A stretch of DNA of 64,000 nucleotides from Hyphomonas atlantica corrig. (GTDB lineage Bacteria; Pseudomonadota; Alphaproteobacteria; Caulobacterales; Hyphomonadaceae), in the NCBI RefSeq assembly GCF_000682715.1, contig NZ_AWFH01000034.1:62001-126000 (forward strand). Direction: 5' to 3'. Positions 1-9,578 of the stretch are shown here, one piece after another (position 1 is the first letter of the stretch; every line of letters starts with the position of its first letter). The position numbers and the translations under genes were made by a program. The notes under the pieces were generated by a model. The model did no database searches. It was not told the origin of the DNA and saw only the letters and a program-made list of their open reading frames with translations.

Positions 1-504
1 CCCGTGCGCGAACAACGCCATCAGGACGCCCTCTGGCGGGCGCTGAATGCCGGGATCGTGGATGTATTGGCGACCGATCACGCGCCACATACGCGCGAAG
101 AGAAGGAGCGGCCTTACCCTGCCTCACCATCCGGCATGCCGGGCGTGCAGACGCTCGTGCCGGTGATGTTGACCCATGTGAACAACGGAAAGCTCAGCCT
201 TCAGCGTTTCGTCGAATTGACGAGCGCGGGGCCGCAGCGTGTCTTCGGGCTCGCAGACAAGGGCCGTATCGCGGAAGGCTATCATGCGGACTTCACGGTG
301 GTAGACCTGAAGCGCAAGGAAACCATCACGCATGACTGGACGAAGTCCAAATGCGGATGGACACCCTATGATGGTTTCGAGGCGACAGGGTGGCCCGTTG
401 CAACCATCATTCGCGGCGGGTTCGTCATGCGCGACGGTGAGATCGTGAAGAAAGGCGGCGGTCAACCAGTCCGCTTCAACGAGACACTGGAGCCGATCAG
501 CTGA
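1..504 (+). CDS. pyrC: Dihydroorotase, 3' part (5' end outside window)
   Basis: This is the C-terminal 167 residues of a cyclic amidohydrolase. The frame is open from base 1, so the gene begins upstream. The motif ATDHAPH is the late metal-ligand segment (conserved Asp) of type I dihydroorotases, which interconvert carbamoyl-aspartate and dihydroorotate in pyrimidine synthesis. It is followed by SGMPGVQT and KSKCGWTPYDG, and by the typical C-terminal strand IIRGGFVMRDGEIV. The early HxH metal site is not in the window. A hydantoinase or allantoinase is possible from the fragment alone, but KSKCGW-x-P-x-DG favours dihydroorotase. The next gene starts 26 nt downstream on the same strand. Confidence 0.85.
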   Translation, partial: PVREQRHQDALWRALNAGIVDVLATDHAPHTREEKERPYPASPSGMPGVQTLVPVMLTHVNNGKLSLQRFVELTSAGPQRVFGLADKGRIAEGYHADFTVVDLKRKETITHDWTKSKCGWTPYDGFEATGWPVATIIRGGFVMRDGEIVKKGGGQPVRFNETLEPIS

Positions 505-529
505 ACCTGATGTGGGTGGAGCGGGGCGC

Positions 530-1315
530 ATGAAGAAAGAGCGCAAGGGCCTGAACCGGATTCTATTCTGGCTGTATGAGGGCACAGGCAGGTGGCCGTT
601 CCTGTTCCGCTGGGCCATGCTGGCGTTTGATTTCATCACGATCGGCTATTTCCTGTGGGCCCCGTTTGACCAACGGGACCGCGCGCATTTTGCAATCGAC
701 TACGTGATTGGCGGCGTGATCCTCGCGGATTTGCTGGCGCGGTTTTACATTGCGCGGCACCGATGGAACTTTGTCATCCGGCCCATAAACATTGCGGATC
801 TTGTCGTCGTGGTGACCATGTTTGCACCGCTGCTTGTGTCGAACTTCGCGTTTCTACGCGTGTTGCGTGCGGTGCGCGCCATCAGGGCCTTTACATTTAT
901 CAAGCGCGTGAAGGTTCTGACGCCCTTTTTTCAGCGGCATGAGCGGATCATCGACAAAGTGACCAATCTGGTCGTGTTCGTCTTCATCATGGCTGCCCTG
1001 GTCTACTCCACGCAGGTCGGGATCAATGATGGCATACACACCTATATCGATGCGCTCTATTTCACGGTGACCAGCCTGACGACGACCGGATATGGCGACG
1101 TATTGATGGTAGGCCCCGGTGGGCGGTTGCTCTCCATCATCGTCATGGTGCTCGGCCTGACCCTATTCTTGCAATTGCTGCGAACGATTGTGGAGCCGCG
1201 CGACAAGGTGGAGCAGGAGTGCGAAGAGTGCGGTCTGCGCTTTCATGAACGTGACGCGGTGCATTGCAAGCATTGCGGAGAAGTGATCCATATTCCGACA
1301 CCGGGGTTCGAATAA
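530..1315 (+). CDS. Voltage-gated potassium channel with C-terminal zinc ribbon
   Basis: This 261-residue six-TM ion channel (Ion_trans family) belongs in the inner membrane. S1 lies near residues 19-41, S2 near 55-72 and S3 near 84-99. S4 (about 103-124) carries regularly spaced arginines (RVLRAVRAIRAF). S5 is near 135-158, followed by a pore loop with the K+ selectivity filter TTTGYGD (about 184-190) and S6. After S6 the tail holds two CxxC knuckles (CEEC and CKHC), a likely rubredoxin-like zinc ribbon that is unusual for Kv-type channels. I chose the ATG at 530, preceded by GGAGCGGGG, over an in-frame GTG at 512. The downstream CoA ligase gene starts 39 nt later. Confidence 0.88.
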   Translation: MKKERKGLNRILFWLYEGTGRWPFLFRWAMLAFDFITIGYFLWAPFDQRDRAHFAIDYVIGGVILADLLARFYIARHRWNFVIRPINIADLVVVVTMFAPLLVSNFAFLRVLRAVRAIRAFTFIKRVKVLTPFFQRHERIIDKVTNLVVFVFIMAALVYSTQVGINDGIHTYIDALYFTVTSLTTTGYGDVLMVGPGGRLLSIIVMVLGLTLFLQLLRTIVEPRDKVEQECEECGLRFHERDAVHCKHCGEVIHIPTPGFE

Positions 1316-1354
1316 CCGGAAAGATAAAAACACACGGGAAGAAACGCTCACATC

Positions 1355-3229
1355 ATGCCAGATACGTCGGACATACCCTTCCGCGAAGTTCCTTACCTTC
1401 CTCAAAAGCTGAACGTAGACCGCAGACCGGATGGCACTATCTATCTGGATAATGGTCAGCCGCTGAAGGCCTGTCCGTCGCACATGCTGGCGCCATTGGT
1501 GCATTGGGCAGAGCATCGCCCGGATACGGTCTGGCTGGCTGAACGCGACCCGGAGAATCCGGCTGCGGAAGGCTGGAATACGCTGACTTATGCTGCCGGG
1601 CTGGACGCGGTGCGCCGTCTTGCTCAGGGGTTTCTGGATGCCGGCGCCGGGCAAGATGCGCCGCTGATGATCCTGTCACGCAACTCTATCGCCAACGCGC
1701 TGGTGATGTATGCGGCGATGTGGGCCGGCAGCCCGGCTGTGCCCGTGACCCCAGCTTATGCGCTGCTCAGCGAAGACCTGGGGCGCCTCAAATACATTGA
1801 TGGCCTGACGCAGCCCAAATTCATCTATGTCGAGGATGGCGCAGACTATCAGCGCGCTTTGGACGGGCTGGATCTTCAGGGGCGGCTGGTCATCTATAGC
1901 GGACGTGCACCAGAGCGCTGTGATGCAGTCCGGCTGGAGCAGTTCATGCGCGCGCCAACCGAGGCGGTGCAAGCGGCGTATGACCGGCTGACTCCGGACA
2001 CGGTCGCGAAGTACATGATGACGTCCGGCTCCACCGGAGAACCGAAAGCCGTCATCAACCTGCAAGGCATGGTGTCATCCAATGCCCGCATGATCCGATC
2101 GGTCTGGGATGAAGAACGTCTGGACGAAATGACCGGCGGGCCTCAGGTGATGTGCAACTTCTTGCCGTGGAGCCATACTTACGGCGCGCATTCCATCCTG
2201 CACAATATGCTCGATTGGGGCGGGACGCTCTACATTGACCATGGCGCGCCGACGCCCGCCCGCCTGCCAGAAATGTTACGAAATCTGAAAGAGGTTTCCA
2301 CAACCCAGCATACGACTGTCCCCGCAGCGTGGGCGGCGCTGGCCACCGAGTTGGAGCGTGATGATCAGCTGGCGGAGGTGTTTTTCAGGCGTCTCGTCTG
2401 CATGGCCTATGGTGGCGCATCCATGGGGCAAGACATTTATGAGCGCATTCAGGCGGTTGCTGTGCGTATCACCGGCGAGCGCATTTCCCTGTCTGCCGGG
2501 TATGGTGCAACCGAGACGGCACCGACTGCGTCAAACGTGCATTGGCCGAATGACCGGATGGGCCTGATTGGTCTGCCTCTGCCGGGCAACACGTTCAAGA
2601 TGGTGCCGAATGCGGAAAAGATGGAATTGCGCGTAAAAGGCGTGAATGTCACGCCGGGCTATTTCCGCAATGAGGAGAAGACAAAGGAGGCGTTTGACGA
2701 AGAAGGCTTCTACAAGCTTGGTGATGCGGTGAAGTTTGTAGACCCGGATGCGCCAGAGCGCGGGCTTGCGTTTGACGGCCGCACCGCCGAGGAGTTCAAG
2801 CTGGCAAACGGCACATGGGTGTCTGCGGGAACTGTGCGTGTACAGGCCGTTGCAGCGACAGGTGGCGCGCTGTCTGATGCAGTCGTTTGTGGCCTGAATC
2901 AGAATGACATCCGGCTTCTGGGTTTTGTGAATGAAGCATGGTGCAAGCGGCTTGTCGGCGATGACCTGCCCATAGAAGAGCTGATCCGGCACCCAGCAGT
3001 GCATGAAAAAATCAGCGCGGGACTGGCGGTGCACAACAAGGCACATCCAAATGTTTCGGCACGCGTAGCGCGGGTCCTGTTGCAGGCTACCGCTCCGCTG
3101 GCGGATAATGGAGAGATCACGGAGAAAGGATACATCAACCAGTCCCGTACGCAGGCCTTGCGGCAAGACCAGGTGGATATTCTCTATAAGGATACGGGCG
3201 ACCTGCCTGACAATCTTCTGATCCTTTAA
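1355..3229 (+). CDS. fcs: Feruloyl-CoA synthase (AMP-forming)
   Basis: This 624-residue adenylate-forming ligase should activate ferulate or related hydroxycinnamates to the CoA thioester using ATP. The P-loop TSGSTGEPK is at about 222-230, the A5-type motif GYGATET at about 381-387, YKLGD near 452 and FDGRTAEEFKL near 473. The last is diagnostic of the feruloyl-CoA synthase subfamily, where 'DGR..EDFKL' is usual. The N-terminus (FREVPYLPQK) and the C-terminal NGEITEKGYINQ lysine loop also fit. No enoyl-CoA hydratase/aldolase or vanillin dehydrogenase gene lies beside it, so the substrate remains an inference. It probably forms an operon with the ThDP enzyme 36 nt downstream. Confidence 0.85.
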   Translation: MPDTSDIPFREVPYLPQKLNVDRRPDGTIYLDNGQPLKACPSHMLAPLVHWAEHRPDTVWLAERDPENPAAEGWNTLTYAAGLDAVRRLAQGFLDAGAGQDAPLMILSRNSIANALVMYAAMWAGSPAVPVTPAYALLSEDLGRLKYIDGLTQPKFIYVEDGADYQRALDGLDLQGRLVIYSGRAPERCDAVRLEQFMRAPTEAVQAAYDRLTPDTVAKYMMTSGSTGEPKAVINLQGMVSSNARMIRSVWDEERLDEMTGGPQVMCNFLPWSHTYGAHSILHNMLDWGGTLYIDHGAPTPARLPEMLRNLKEVSTTQHTTVPAAWAALATELERDDQLAEVFFRRLVCMAYGGASMGQDIYERIQAVAVRITGERISLSAGYGATETAPTASNVHWPNDRMGLIGLPLPGNTFKMVPNAEKMELRVKGVNVTPGYFRNEEKTKEAFDEEGFYKLGDAVKFVDPDAPERGLAFDGRTAEEFKLANGTWVSAGTVRVQAVAATGGALSDAVVCGLNQNDIRLLGFVNEAWCKRLVGDDLPIEELIRHPAVHEKISAGLAVHNKAHPNVSARVARVLLQATAPLADNGEITEKGYINQSRTQALRQDQVDILYKDTGDLPDNLLIL

Positions 3230-3265
3230 CCAGCTCAAACCAGACAAAACAAAAAGGGATACCGG

Positions 3266-4837
3266 ATGACTGAACAGCCAATACAAACCATGACGGGTGC
3301 GGAAGCGCTTGTTTCCACGCTGGCCGATCATGGGGTGACCGCCTGCTTTGCCAATCCGGGCACATCGGAGATGCACCTTGTTACTGCGTTGGATCATGAG
3401 CCACGTATCAAGTCGACGCTCTGCCTGTTTGAGGGTGTGGCAACAGGGGCGGCCGATGGTCATGCGCGTGTAACGGGCGCCCCGGCCATGACGCTGTTGC
3501 ACCTCGGCGCTGGGTATCTGAATGGTGGTGCCAATATCCACAATGCACGCCGGGCCTGGACGCCGATGGTCAATGTGATCGGAGACCATGCCGTTCCACA
3601 CCAGCGCTTTGACGCCCCGCTGGCGTCTGATGTGGTTGGAATGGCGGGGCCGAATTCCCGTTGGATCAAATCGGCTGATACGGTTGCGCAGGCGGGCGAA
3701 CTTGCCGCGCAAGCCTGGGAAGCGAGCTTCGGACCAGAGCCCGGCCCTGTGTCACTGATCCTGCCTGCTGACACGGCTTGGCTGGAAGGTGGCAAGCCGG
3801 GCGCCACACGTGCACGGCCATCCTTGCGGGCACCAGATCCGGCGCGCATCGATGCCGCCGCCGCGGCGGTGAAATCCGCCAGCAAGCCCGTGATCATCAT
3901 AAACGGCACAGCCTTGACCGAGGCAGGCCTGGCGCAGGCAGCGCGGGTAAAGGCGGCCGGAATCCGTGTGCTCACCGACACCTTCTTCCCGCGTCAGGCG
4001 CGTGGGGCCGGTCGCTTCGTGCCGGACCGGATGCAATACTTTGCCGAAGGCGCAATGGCGGATCTGGAAGGTTCGGATCTGATGTTGATTGCTGGCACGC
4101 AAGTGCCTGTGGCGTTTTTCGCGTATCCGGGCAAGCCGAGTGTTCTCGTCCCTGAAGGCTGCGCACCGATGGTGATTGGCGGGCCGGATACCGATAGCGC
4201 CGCGATCCTGGCAGCCTTGGCGGACGCACTCGGTACGAAAGAGGCGGCCCCTGTCGCAGAGCTTGATGTGCCGGGTGCGCCGACTGGTGCACTCAACGCG
4301 GCTGCCATCGGTGCGTCCATTGCGCGTCACATGCCAGAAGGGTGTTTCGTTTCGGACGATGGCGTTTCCAATGGACTGCCGAGCTTTCTGATGACGCAGC
4401 GTGCCCGCCCGCACGACTGGATGATGCTGACCGGTGGTGCCATTGGCCAAGGAATGCCGCTCGCGTTGGGCGCATCACTTGCCGCGCCTGACCGCAAGAC
4501 CCTTTGCATCACCGGTGACGGCGCAGGCATGTATACAAATCAGGCGCTGTGGAGCATGGCACGGGAGGGCGCGAACGTGGTCAATGTCGTGTTCGTCAAC
4601 CATTCCTACCGCATTCTGAACATCGAACTTGCGCGGACTGGCGCGGGCAATCCCGGCCCGGCGGCTCAGGAACTGCTTGGCCTTGGCCATCCGGAGATTG
4701 ATTGGGTGAAACTGTCAGAAGCCCAAGGCGTACCGGCGGCGAATGCGACAACAGCTGAAGAGTTTGACGCGGCGCTTGAGCGCGCCTTTGCAGCTGATGG
4801 GCCGCGCCTTATCGCTGCGCATGTTCCAGCGCGCTAG
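3266..4837 (+). CDS. ThDP-dependent enzyme, acetolactate synthase-like
   Basis: This 523-residue protein has the three-domain layout of the pyruvate oxidase/acetolactate synthase/benzoylformate decarboxylase family. The ThDP-activating glutamate is in LFEGVATGAADG (E56), and the Mg-ThDP motif GDGAGMYTNQ begins near residue 417 and ends in FVNHSYRILN. It lacks a recognisable FAD-binding acetolactate synthase signature and has no ilvN neighbour, so a biosynthetic AHAS role is unlikely. A decarboxylase or carboligase acting on an aromatic or keto acid, linked to the upstream feruloyl-CoA synthase, is a reasonable guess but is not shown by the sequence. A strong bidirectional terminator follows. 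Confidence 0.72.
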   Translation: MTEQPIQTMTGAEALVSTLADHGVTACFANPGTSEMHLVTALDHEPRIKSTLCLFEGVATGAADGHARVTGAPAMTLLHLGAGYLNGGANIHNARRAWTPMVNVIGDHAVPHQRFDAPLASDVVGMAGPNSRWIKSADTVAQAGELAAQAWEASFGPEPGPVSLILPADTAWLEGGKPGATRARPSLRAPDPARIDAAAAAVKSASKPVIIINGTALTEAGLAQAARVKAAGIRVLTDTFFPRQARGAGRFVPDRMQYFAEGAMADLEGSDLMLIAGTQVPVAFFAYPGKPSVLVPEGCAPMVIGGPDTDSAAILAALADALGTKEAAPVAELDVPGAPTGALNAAAIGASIARHMPEGCFVSDDGVSNGLPSFLMTQRARPHDWMMLTGGAIGQGMPLALGASLAAPDRKTLCITGDGAGMYTNQALWSMAREGANVVNVVFVNHSYRILNIELARTGAGNPGPAAQELLGLGHPEIDWVKLSEAQGVPAANATTAEEFDAALERAFAADGPRLIAAHVPAR

Positions 4838-4841
4838 ACGT

Positions 4842-4880
4842 AAAAAGGGCGATACAACCGCCGGTCGTATCGCCCATTCT
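4842..4880. terminator. Bidirectional intrinsic terminator
   Basis: The arms GGGCGATAC (4847-4855) and GTATCGCCC (4867-4875) are perfect 9-bp complements, with an A-run before and T-rich sequence after. The hairpin lies between the convergent ThDP enzyme and TonB-receptor genes. Confidence 0.8.
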
Positions 4881-4899
4881 TCAAGTGCTCAGATGAGAT

Positions 4900-7137
4900 T
4901 TAGTAGCGTGCCGAGAAACGAACGCCGTAGGTCTCCGGTGCGCCATAGAGCGACACTTCATCACCTGCGAACGGAATGATGCTGACGCGATAAAGCTCAT
5001 CAGAGATGTTCTTGCCCCAGATCGTTGCCGTCCAGCGGCCATCGGCAGCTGCGATGCCAATACGGCCGTTGAGGAGGCCGTAGCCTGGTTCTTCATTGTG
5101 ATTGTCCGGGCCCCAGAACATCTGGTCCTGATAGGAGTAGTTCAGAGCCGCAATGAAGTTCAGATTGTCTGTCAGACGGTGATCAATGTCCGCGCCAATC
5201 GTGTACTGGAAGTCAGGCGTTCTCTGAAGCTGGTTCCCGCTGTAGTCGATGCCGCGCAGAGGGTCGATATAGTCTTTGTACTCTGTGTCGAGGAAGGATC
5301 CGGCCGCGAAGAGCGTCAGCCATTCCGTCGGCAGGACACGTACTTCATACTCGACACCCTTGATCGCGGCGTCGGCGGCGTTGGCCACGACAAGCGTCAG
5401 ATTGACATCGTCCAGCAATTCTACCTGGAGGTCGGTGAAGTCCGTGTAGAATGCAGCAAGGTTGGTGCGTAGGCGGTTGTTGAACCATTCGGCCTTCAGA
5501 CCAATCTCGTATGTAGATGCCGATTCCGGATCATAGGGTGTGGCCGCTGCAACAGCGTTTGCCGTCGCACCCTGCCATCCGCCGCCTTTGTAGCCGCTGG
5601 CGTACGAAGCGTAGATGAGCGCGTCTTCGGTCGGGGTCCAGTTCACCGCCACTTTAGGTGTGAATTCAGACCATTCCTCGCTTTGCACGACATCATATTC
5701 TTCCTGTAGCGGGGCTGGAGACAGGATGTCGCCCGGCAGGCCGTAGTCCAGAATCACCGCGCGCGTGTCGAGATCTTTCTTGTCGTGCGTAAAGCGGCCG
5801 CCAACTGCAAGCGTCACATCAGGCGTGATATCGTACTCGACTTCACCAAAGGCTGCGTAGCTGGCCGTGTCGCTGTAGCCGAGATAGATGTTGTCGCCAT
5901 CAAGGGAGTCCCGCGTGCCGCCTGGGCCGCCCGGCAGGAAGGATGTGGCTGTGTTCCGGGAAACGCGTTTCACGTTTTCATCGAGATAGTAGAGACCTGC
6001 CACCCAACGGAATGCGTTGTCCTGCGAAGATGCGAGGCGAAGTTCTTGCGTGACGCCTTGGTACAGTTCGTGCTGGGTCAGCGTACTATCCGTGATGGAT
6101 GGCGGGGACGCCGCACCGGCTTGGGTCCAGCGGCCATCGCCTTGTCCATAGCGGTAGGCGGCCAGATAGACGAGCGACATTTCGCCGATGTCCCATTCGA
6201 CACGGCCAGTCAGGCCAGCCGTATCGCGGTCAGCGTACTGATCATAGGGGGAAACGTTGACGCGTGGATCTTCCGGAATGTTCGGCGTGATGAAGCCAAA
6301 GCCGGGTGTTTTCGGATCGTCGACCGCGTGACGGGACGGGCCGCCGGCGCGATCCTGACTGTAATCTGCGACAACGGACACGAATACTGTATCCGACGCA
6401 TCCCAATTCAGCGAAAGGCGTCCGGCTGTGGAGTCCTTGTCTTCAAGGTCTTGGCCAGTGACGATATTCTTCGCGTAGCCATCATGGGTTTCGCGGAACA
6501 GGGCGAGGCGCGCGGAGACCGTGTCAGTCACCGGACCTGTGACAAAGCCTTCGGCGAGGACACTGGAATAGTTGCCGATTGATACGGAACCACCCGCGTC
6601 AAACTCATCCTGCGGCGCGGCCGTGATAAGGTTGATGGCACCGCCGACAATGTTCTTGCCGAAAAGAGTGCCTTGCGGTCCGCGCAGAACTTCTACGCGG
6701 GACAGGTCGAAGATGGGAGGCGTGGCAGAACCGCGACGACCGACATAAACTTCGTTGAGAAATGTGCCGATTGATGGGTCAGCCGTAGCGCCATTCAGGC
6801 GAACGGATCCAACGCCCCGGATGAACATCTCCGATTCCATGCTGTTCTGAGACTGGAACGTGAAGCTCGGAACCTGGAGTGCGATCTCGGAAAGGTCCGT
6901 AATCTGTTCATCGCGAAGCTGGTCTCCACCAATACCGGTCACGGCGATCGGAACATCCTGCAGGCTCTCTTCGCGTTTACGCGCGGTGATAACCAATTCG
7001 TCCAGCATGAGTTGGCCCGACTCGGATGCTGTGGTGGTGTCTTCCTGTGCCCAACTGGCGGCGGGCATGAACATGCCAATGGCTGCCGAAGCGACGGCTG
7101 AATAAAGCACGCCTTTGGTCAAACGCGTTTGCGCCAT
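4900..7137 (-). CDS. TonB-dependent outer-membrane receptor
   Basis: This 745-residue receptor imports an unidentified ligand across the outer membrane using TonB-ExbBD energy. A signal peptide (about 1-30, ending AASWAQ) precedes a TonB-box-like segment LDELVITARKREE. The plug domain starts near SLQDVPIAVTGI and includes the conserved MFIRGVGS and RGPQGTLFGKN motifs. The remainder is a 22-strand barrel ending in FSARY, with an aromatic final residue. The alphaproteobacterial IROMP-like style (SLQDVP, RGPQGTLFG) fits siderophore or plant-derived aromatic/sugar receptors. Its neighbour is the feruloyl-CoA synthase module, but it is in the opposite orientation. A clear GGGAGGAAG ribosome-binding site precedes the ATG. 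Confidence 0.92.
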   Translation of the reverse strand: MAQTRLTKGVLYSAVASAAIGMFMPAASWAQEDTTTASESGQLMLDELVITARKREESLQDVPIAVTGIGGDQLRDEQITDLSEIALQVPSFTFQSQNSMESEMFIRGVGSVRLNGATADPSIGTFLNEVYVGRRGSATPPIFDLSRVEVLRGPQGTLFGKNIVGGAINLITAAPQDEFDAGGSVSIGNYSSVLAEGFVTGPVTDTVSARLALFRETHDGYAKNIVTGQDLEDKDSTAGRLSLNWDASDTVFVSVVADYSQDRAGGPSRHAVDDPKTPGFGFITPNIPEDPRVNVSPYDQYADRDTAGLTGRVEWDIGEMSLVYLAAYRYGQGDGRWTQAGAASPPSITDSTLTQHELYQGVTQELRLASSQDNAFRWVAGLYYLDENVKRVSRNTATSFLPGGPGGTRDSLDGDNIYLGYSDTASYAAFGEVEYDITPDVTLAVGGRFTHDKKDLDTRAVILDYGLPGDILSPAPLQEEYDVVQSEEWSEFTPKVAVNWTPTEDALIYASYASGYKGGGWQGATANAVAAATPYDPESASTYEIGLKAEWFNNRLRTNLAAFYTDFTDLQVELLDDVNLTLVVANAADAAIKGVEYEVRVLPTEWLTLFAAGSFLDTEYKDYIDPLRGIDYSGNQLQRTPDFQYTIGADIDHRLTDNLNFIAALNYSYQDQMFWGPDNHNEEPGYGLLNGRIGIAAADGRWTATIWGKNISDELYRVSIIPFAGDEVSLYGAPETYGVRFSARY

Positions 7138-7451
7138 AACTTACTTCCTCCCGATTTCTATCTGTAAGTTTTATTAAGCAAGCTTCTCAATCGGGCCGTG
7201 TTTCTTGTCAAGCCTGCTGTTATTGCAATATGGGGGCGTGCCGCGACGGAAATGGATTGCATAACCATTCCTTGTTGGCGCATCGGCTAAAATCGGTGAG
7301 CGTGGGACCGGAGGAGCGACGCGAGGTGGCACGTCGCGAACACCAGCATCATCTCTATCTGCGAAGCAAAGTATATGCGATGAATTGTACCGTCAGAGCA
7401 GGGGCTCTGGCGCCGTCATGAATCGCGATATCGCTAACAGGAGGCCGGGTG
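7138..7451. other. Intergenic region, no gene recognised
   Basis: These 314 nt hold the TonB-receptor leader (SD near 7141-7153 on the minus strand) and an A/T-rich promoter-like stretch around 7160-7190. A plus-strand reading frame at 7230-7421 has no recognisable protein, SD or codon bias. I see no further feature. Confidence 0.5.
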
Positions 7452-9476
7452 TTATTGTCTGCCGCGTTCGAGGTCTTCCTCGATCTTGATCTCGACAGGC
7501 TCACCAATCAGGCGATGACGATAGACCTGTGTGTTCTCAAGGACACGCTGGACATAATTCCGGGTTTCCGAGAACGGGATGAACTCAACCCAGTCAATCG
7601 GATCGACTTGGCCCGTACGCGGATCACCATAATCCTTGATCCACTGGCGCGGACGGCTAGGTCCGGCATTGTAGGCCGCTGCGGTCATGATGTAGCTGCC
7701 ATTGAACCGGGAGAGCAGCGTATCGAGATGCTGTCCGCCCAGCGTCATGTTGTAGCCCGGATCATCCGTCAGCCAGGATGTACGATATGGCAAGCCGCGC
7801 AAACGAGCCTCGTTGCGGGCAGTTGCCGGCATGAACTGCATCAGGCCGCGCGCGCCAACATGGCTGATCGCATTGGGGTTCATCTCGCTTTCTTGTCGAG
7901 ACAGGGCGAGCATTAGCGGGCGCTCCACTTGTGGCTCTCGCAGCAAGGGATAGGCAACGACCGGATAGGCGGCATCTGTCGAGACGATGCCTTTGGCAAG
8001 TCCGGCTTTTGCGCCACGAACGCCGACATCCGGCACCTGGTACTCCGTCGCAAGACGGGCAAGCAGCAGGTATTCCGCTTCCGTTTCCAGCAGATCGTCC
8101 AGATGGTAGGCGAACTCGCGGAACAGGCGTTCCTCGCCGCTTTCACCGAGCAGGCGAAGGGCTGCAACCATGGGGCGCGACTCGAACGCTTCGATCTCTT
8201 CAGCTGTCGGCTCGGTGGTTTTGGGGAAGGAGAGCTTCTTGTCCTCAAGACGTTCCGCAGCCAGCTGACCGTAGTAAGTGAATTTATGTTCTGCCGCTGC
8301 TGTGTAATCGGTTCGCGCAGCATCAGATTGGCCAAGTGCATCCCGCGCCCGACCTGCCCAATATTTGCCACGGGCGACGCTGATCGGGGTCGACACGCCA
8401 TCGGCCATCGTTTCAAAATGCTGCAAGCTGCGATCGGCATCATTATTGAGGCGCAGGGCAATCCAGCCGGAGACCCATTCGGCTTCAGCAAAGTCACCGC
8501 CGCTATCCATGCCATGCGGTGAGGCGAGCTGATATGCGCGGGACCAGTTGCCGTCCTTCAGATCAGTGCGGATGGCGATGTTGCGCTCGTCCCAAAGTCG
8601 GGAGCGGCCAGCTTCGGGAACCTCATTCCCATCAATGCCTGTCAGCAGCGGGGTTGCTACGTCCTGATTGCGCAACTTCTGGCGACGCCACTTGGCACGC
8701 TCATAAAGAAGGCCGGGATTGTCCTGAAGGTGCGACGGCACCGCGTCGACCAGCGCATCCACATTACGGGAGCGGGCCGCCAGACCGATGCGGGCATCAA
8801 CCAGCTTTCGATAGTCGTTTGTCAGCAGGTATTTCAGGTTTGATGCGGCCGTGCGCTGATTGGTCCAGAGCAGGAATTCCACGCGCGCACGGTGGTCGTC
8901 CTGTGTAAGTTGTTTGCCGTACGTGGCCAGCACTTCGCGCTCCACCGCGCGCTCCAGGGAATTGTTGTGCCAGGCGTCGCGGACGGCTTCCAGCGCCTTG
9001 CCCGGCTCACCAATGGCGCGCCAACTGTCGGCAAGGGCGATTTTGCCTGCGCCCGTGATTGGGCCGGACTCGGTCAGCCAGTCGATGCGTTCCTTGTGGC
9101 TGTAGGAAGATTCGCTGATGATTTCCTCGGCCCGGCGCCGCATTGATGTGCGTTTCGGCCAGTCTTCGAGTTTGTCGAGCGCGAAGGATACTTCCGAAAA
9201 ATTCATGCCAGGCACGCCGCGGCTCGCCCGGATCCACATGATGAGGTTCCGAACATCCGCGTCAGAGGCCTGTGTCTGCAAATGTGCTACCGCGGGCCAA
9301 TCGTATCCATCGGCCGCGCGCAATGCCTTGTGCAGGATTTCGGCATTCCGGGTGTCCGTGACCGACGACACGTAAGGACGGTCAGGTTTCAGGCTGGGGG
9401 TTTCCGGCACCGCAGCCGCCGCAGCGGCCTGGGACAGGGCGGCAAGTGAGGCAATAATGGCAACAGGTCGCATCAT
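7452..9476 (-). CDS. slt: Soluble lytic murein transglycosylase (Slt70-like)
   Basis: This 674-residue periplasmic enzyme cleaves the MurNAc-GlcNAc bond with 1,6-anhydro formation. It has an N-terminal signal peptide with a poly-Ala region and a long alpha-helical U-shaped superhelix (about 40-480) built of TPR-like repeats. The C-terminal SLT domain contains SRQESEMNP (catalytic Glu near 528), GLMQFMP and the motif AYNAGP. Length and order match the Slt70 family. It is divergent from dapA across about 100 nt. Two adjacent start ATGs (9476 and 9473) are possible. Confidence 0.93.
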   Translation of the reverse strand: MMRPVAIIASLAALSQAAAAAAVPETPSLKPDRPYVSSVTDTRNAEILHKALRAADGYDWPAVAHLQTQASDADVRNLIMWIRASRGVPGMNFSEVSFALDKLEDWPKRTSMRRRAEEIISESSYSHKERIDWLTESGPITGAGKIALADSWRAIGEPGKALEAVRDAWHNNSLERAVEREVLATYGKQLTQDDHRARVEFLLWTNQRTAASNLKYLLTNDYRKLVDARIGLAARSRNVDALVDAVPSHLQDNPGLLYERAKWRRQKLRNQDVATPLLTGIDGNEVPEAGRSRLWDERNIAIRTDLKDGNWSRAYQLASPHGMDSGGDFAEAEWVSGWIALRLNNDADRSLQHFETMADGVSTPISVARGKYWAGRARDALGQSDAARTDYTAAAEHKFTYYGQLAAERLEDKKLSFPKTTEPTAEEIEAFESRPMVAALRLLGESGEERLFREFAYHLDDLLETEAEYLLLARLATEYQVPDVGVRGAKAGLAKGIVSTDAAYPVVAYPLLREPQVERPLMLALSRQESEMNPNAISHVGARGLMQFMPATARNEARLRGLPYRTSWLTDDPGYNMTLGGQHLDTLLSRFNGSYIMTAAAYNAGPSRPRQWIKDYGDPRTGQVDPIDWVEFIPFSETRNYVQRVLENTQVYRHRLIGEPVEIKIEEDLERGRQ

Positions 9477-9578
9477 GAAACGGCTCAGCAGAGTTTATTT
9501 CTTGGCCAAAGCGTGAGAAGGCATTGGCGATTTATATTCGATCAAACCAAACAACACCTGAATCGCGGCAAATTTACG

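Noticed and set aside
2531-3712. 393-codon minus-strand frame across the feruloyl-CoA synthase/ThDP gene junction
   Set aside because: It is antisense to two well-supported genes with intact motifs, and its composition (His/Arg-rich) is that of a shadow frame.
5785-6582. Long open frame (265 codons) on the plus strand inside the TonB receptor gene
   Set aside because: It is antisense to a clear TonB-dependent receptor, has no recognisable domain or SD, and arises from strong codon bias.
7230-7421. 63-codon plus-strand frame in the TonB receptor-slt gap
   Set aside because: No SD, no codon bias, no similarity; treated as non-coding.
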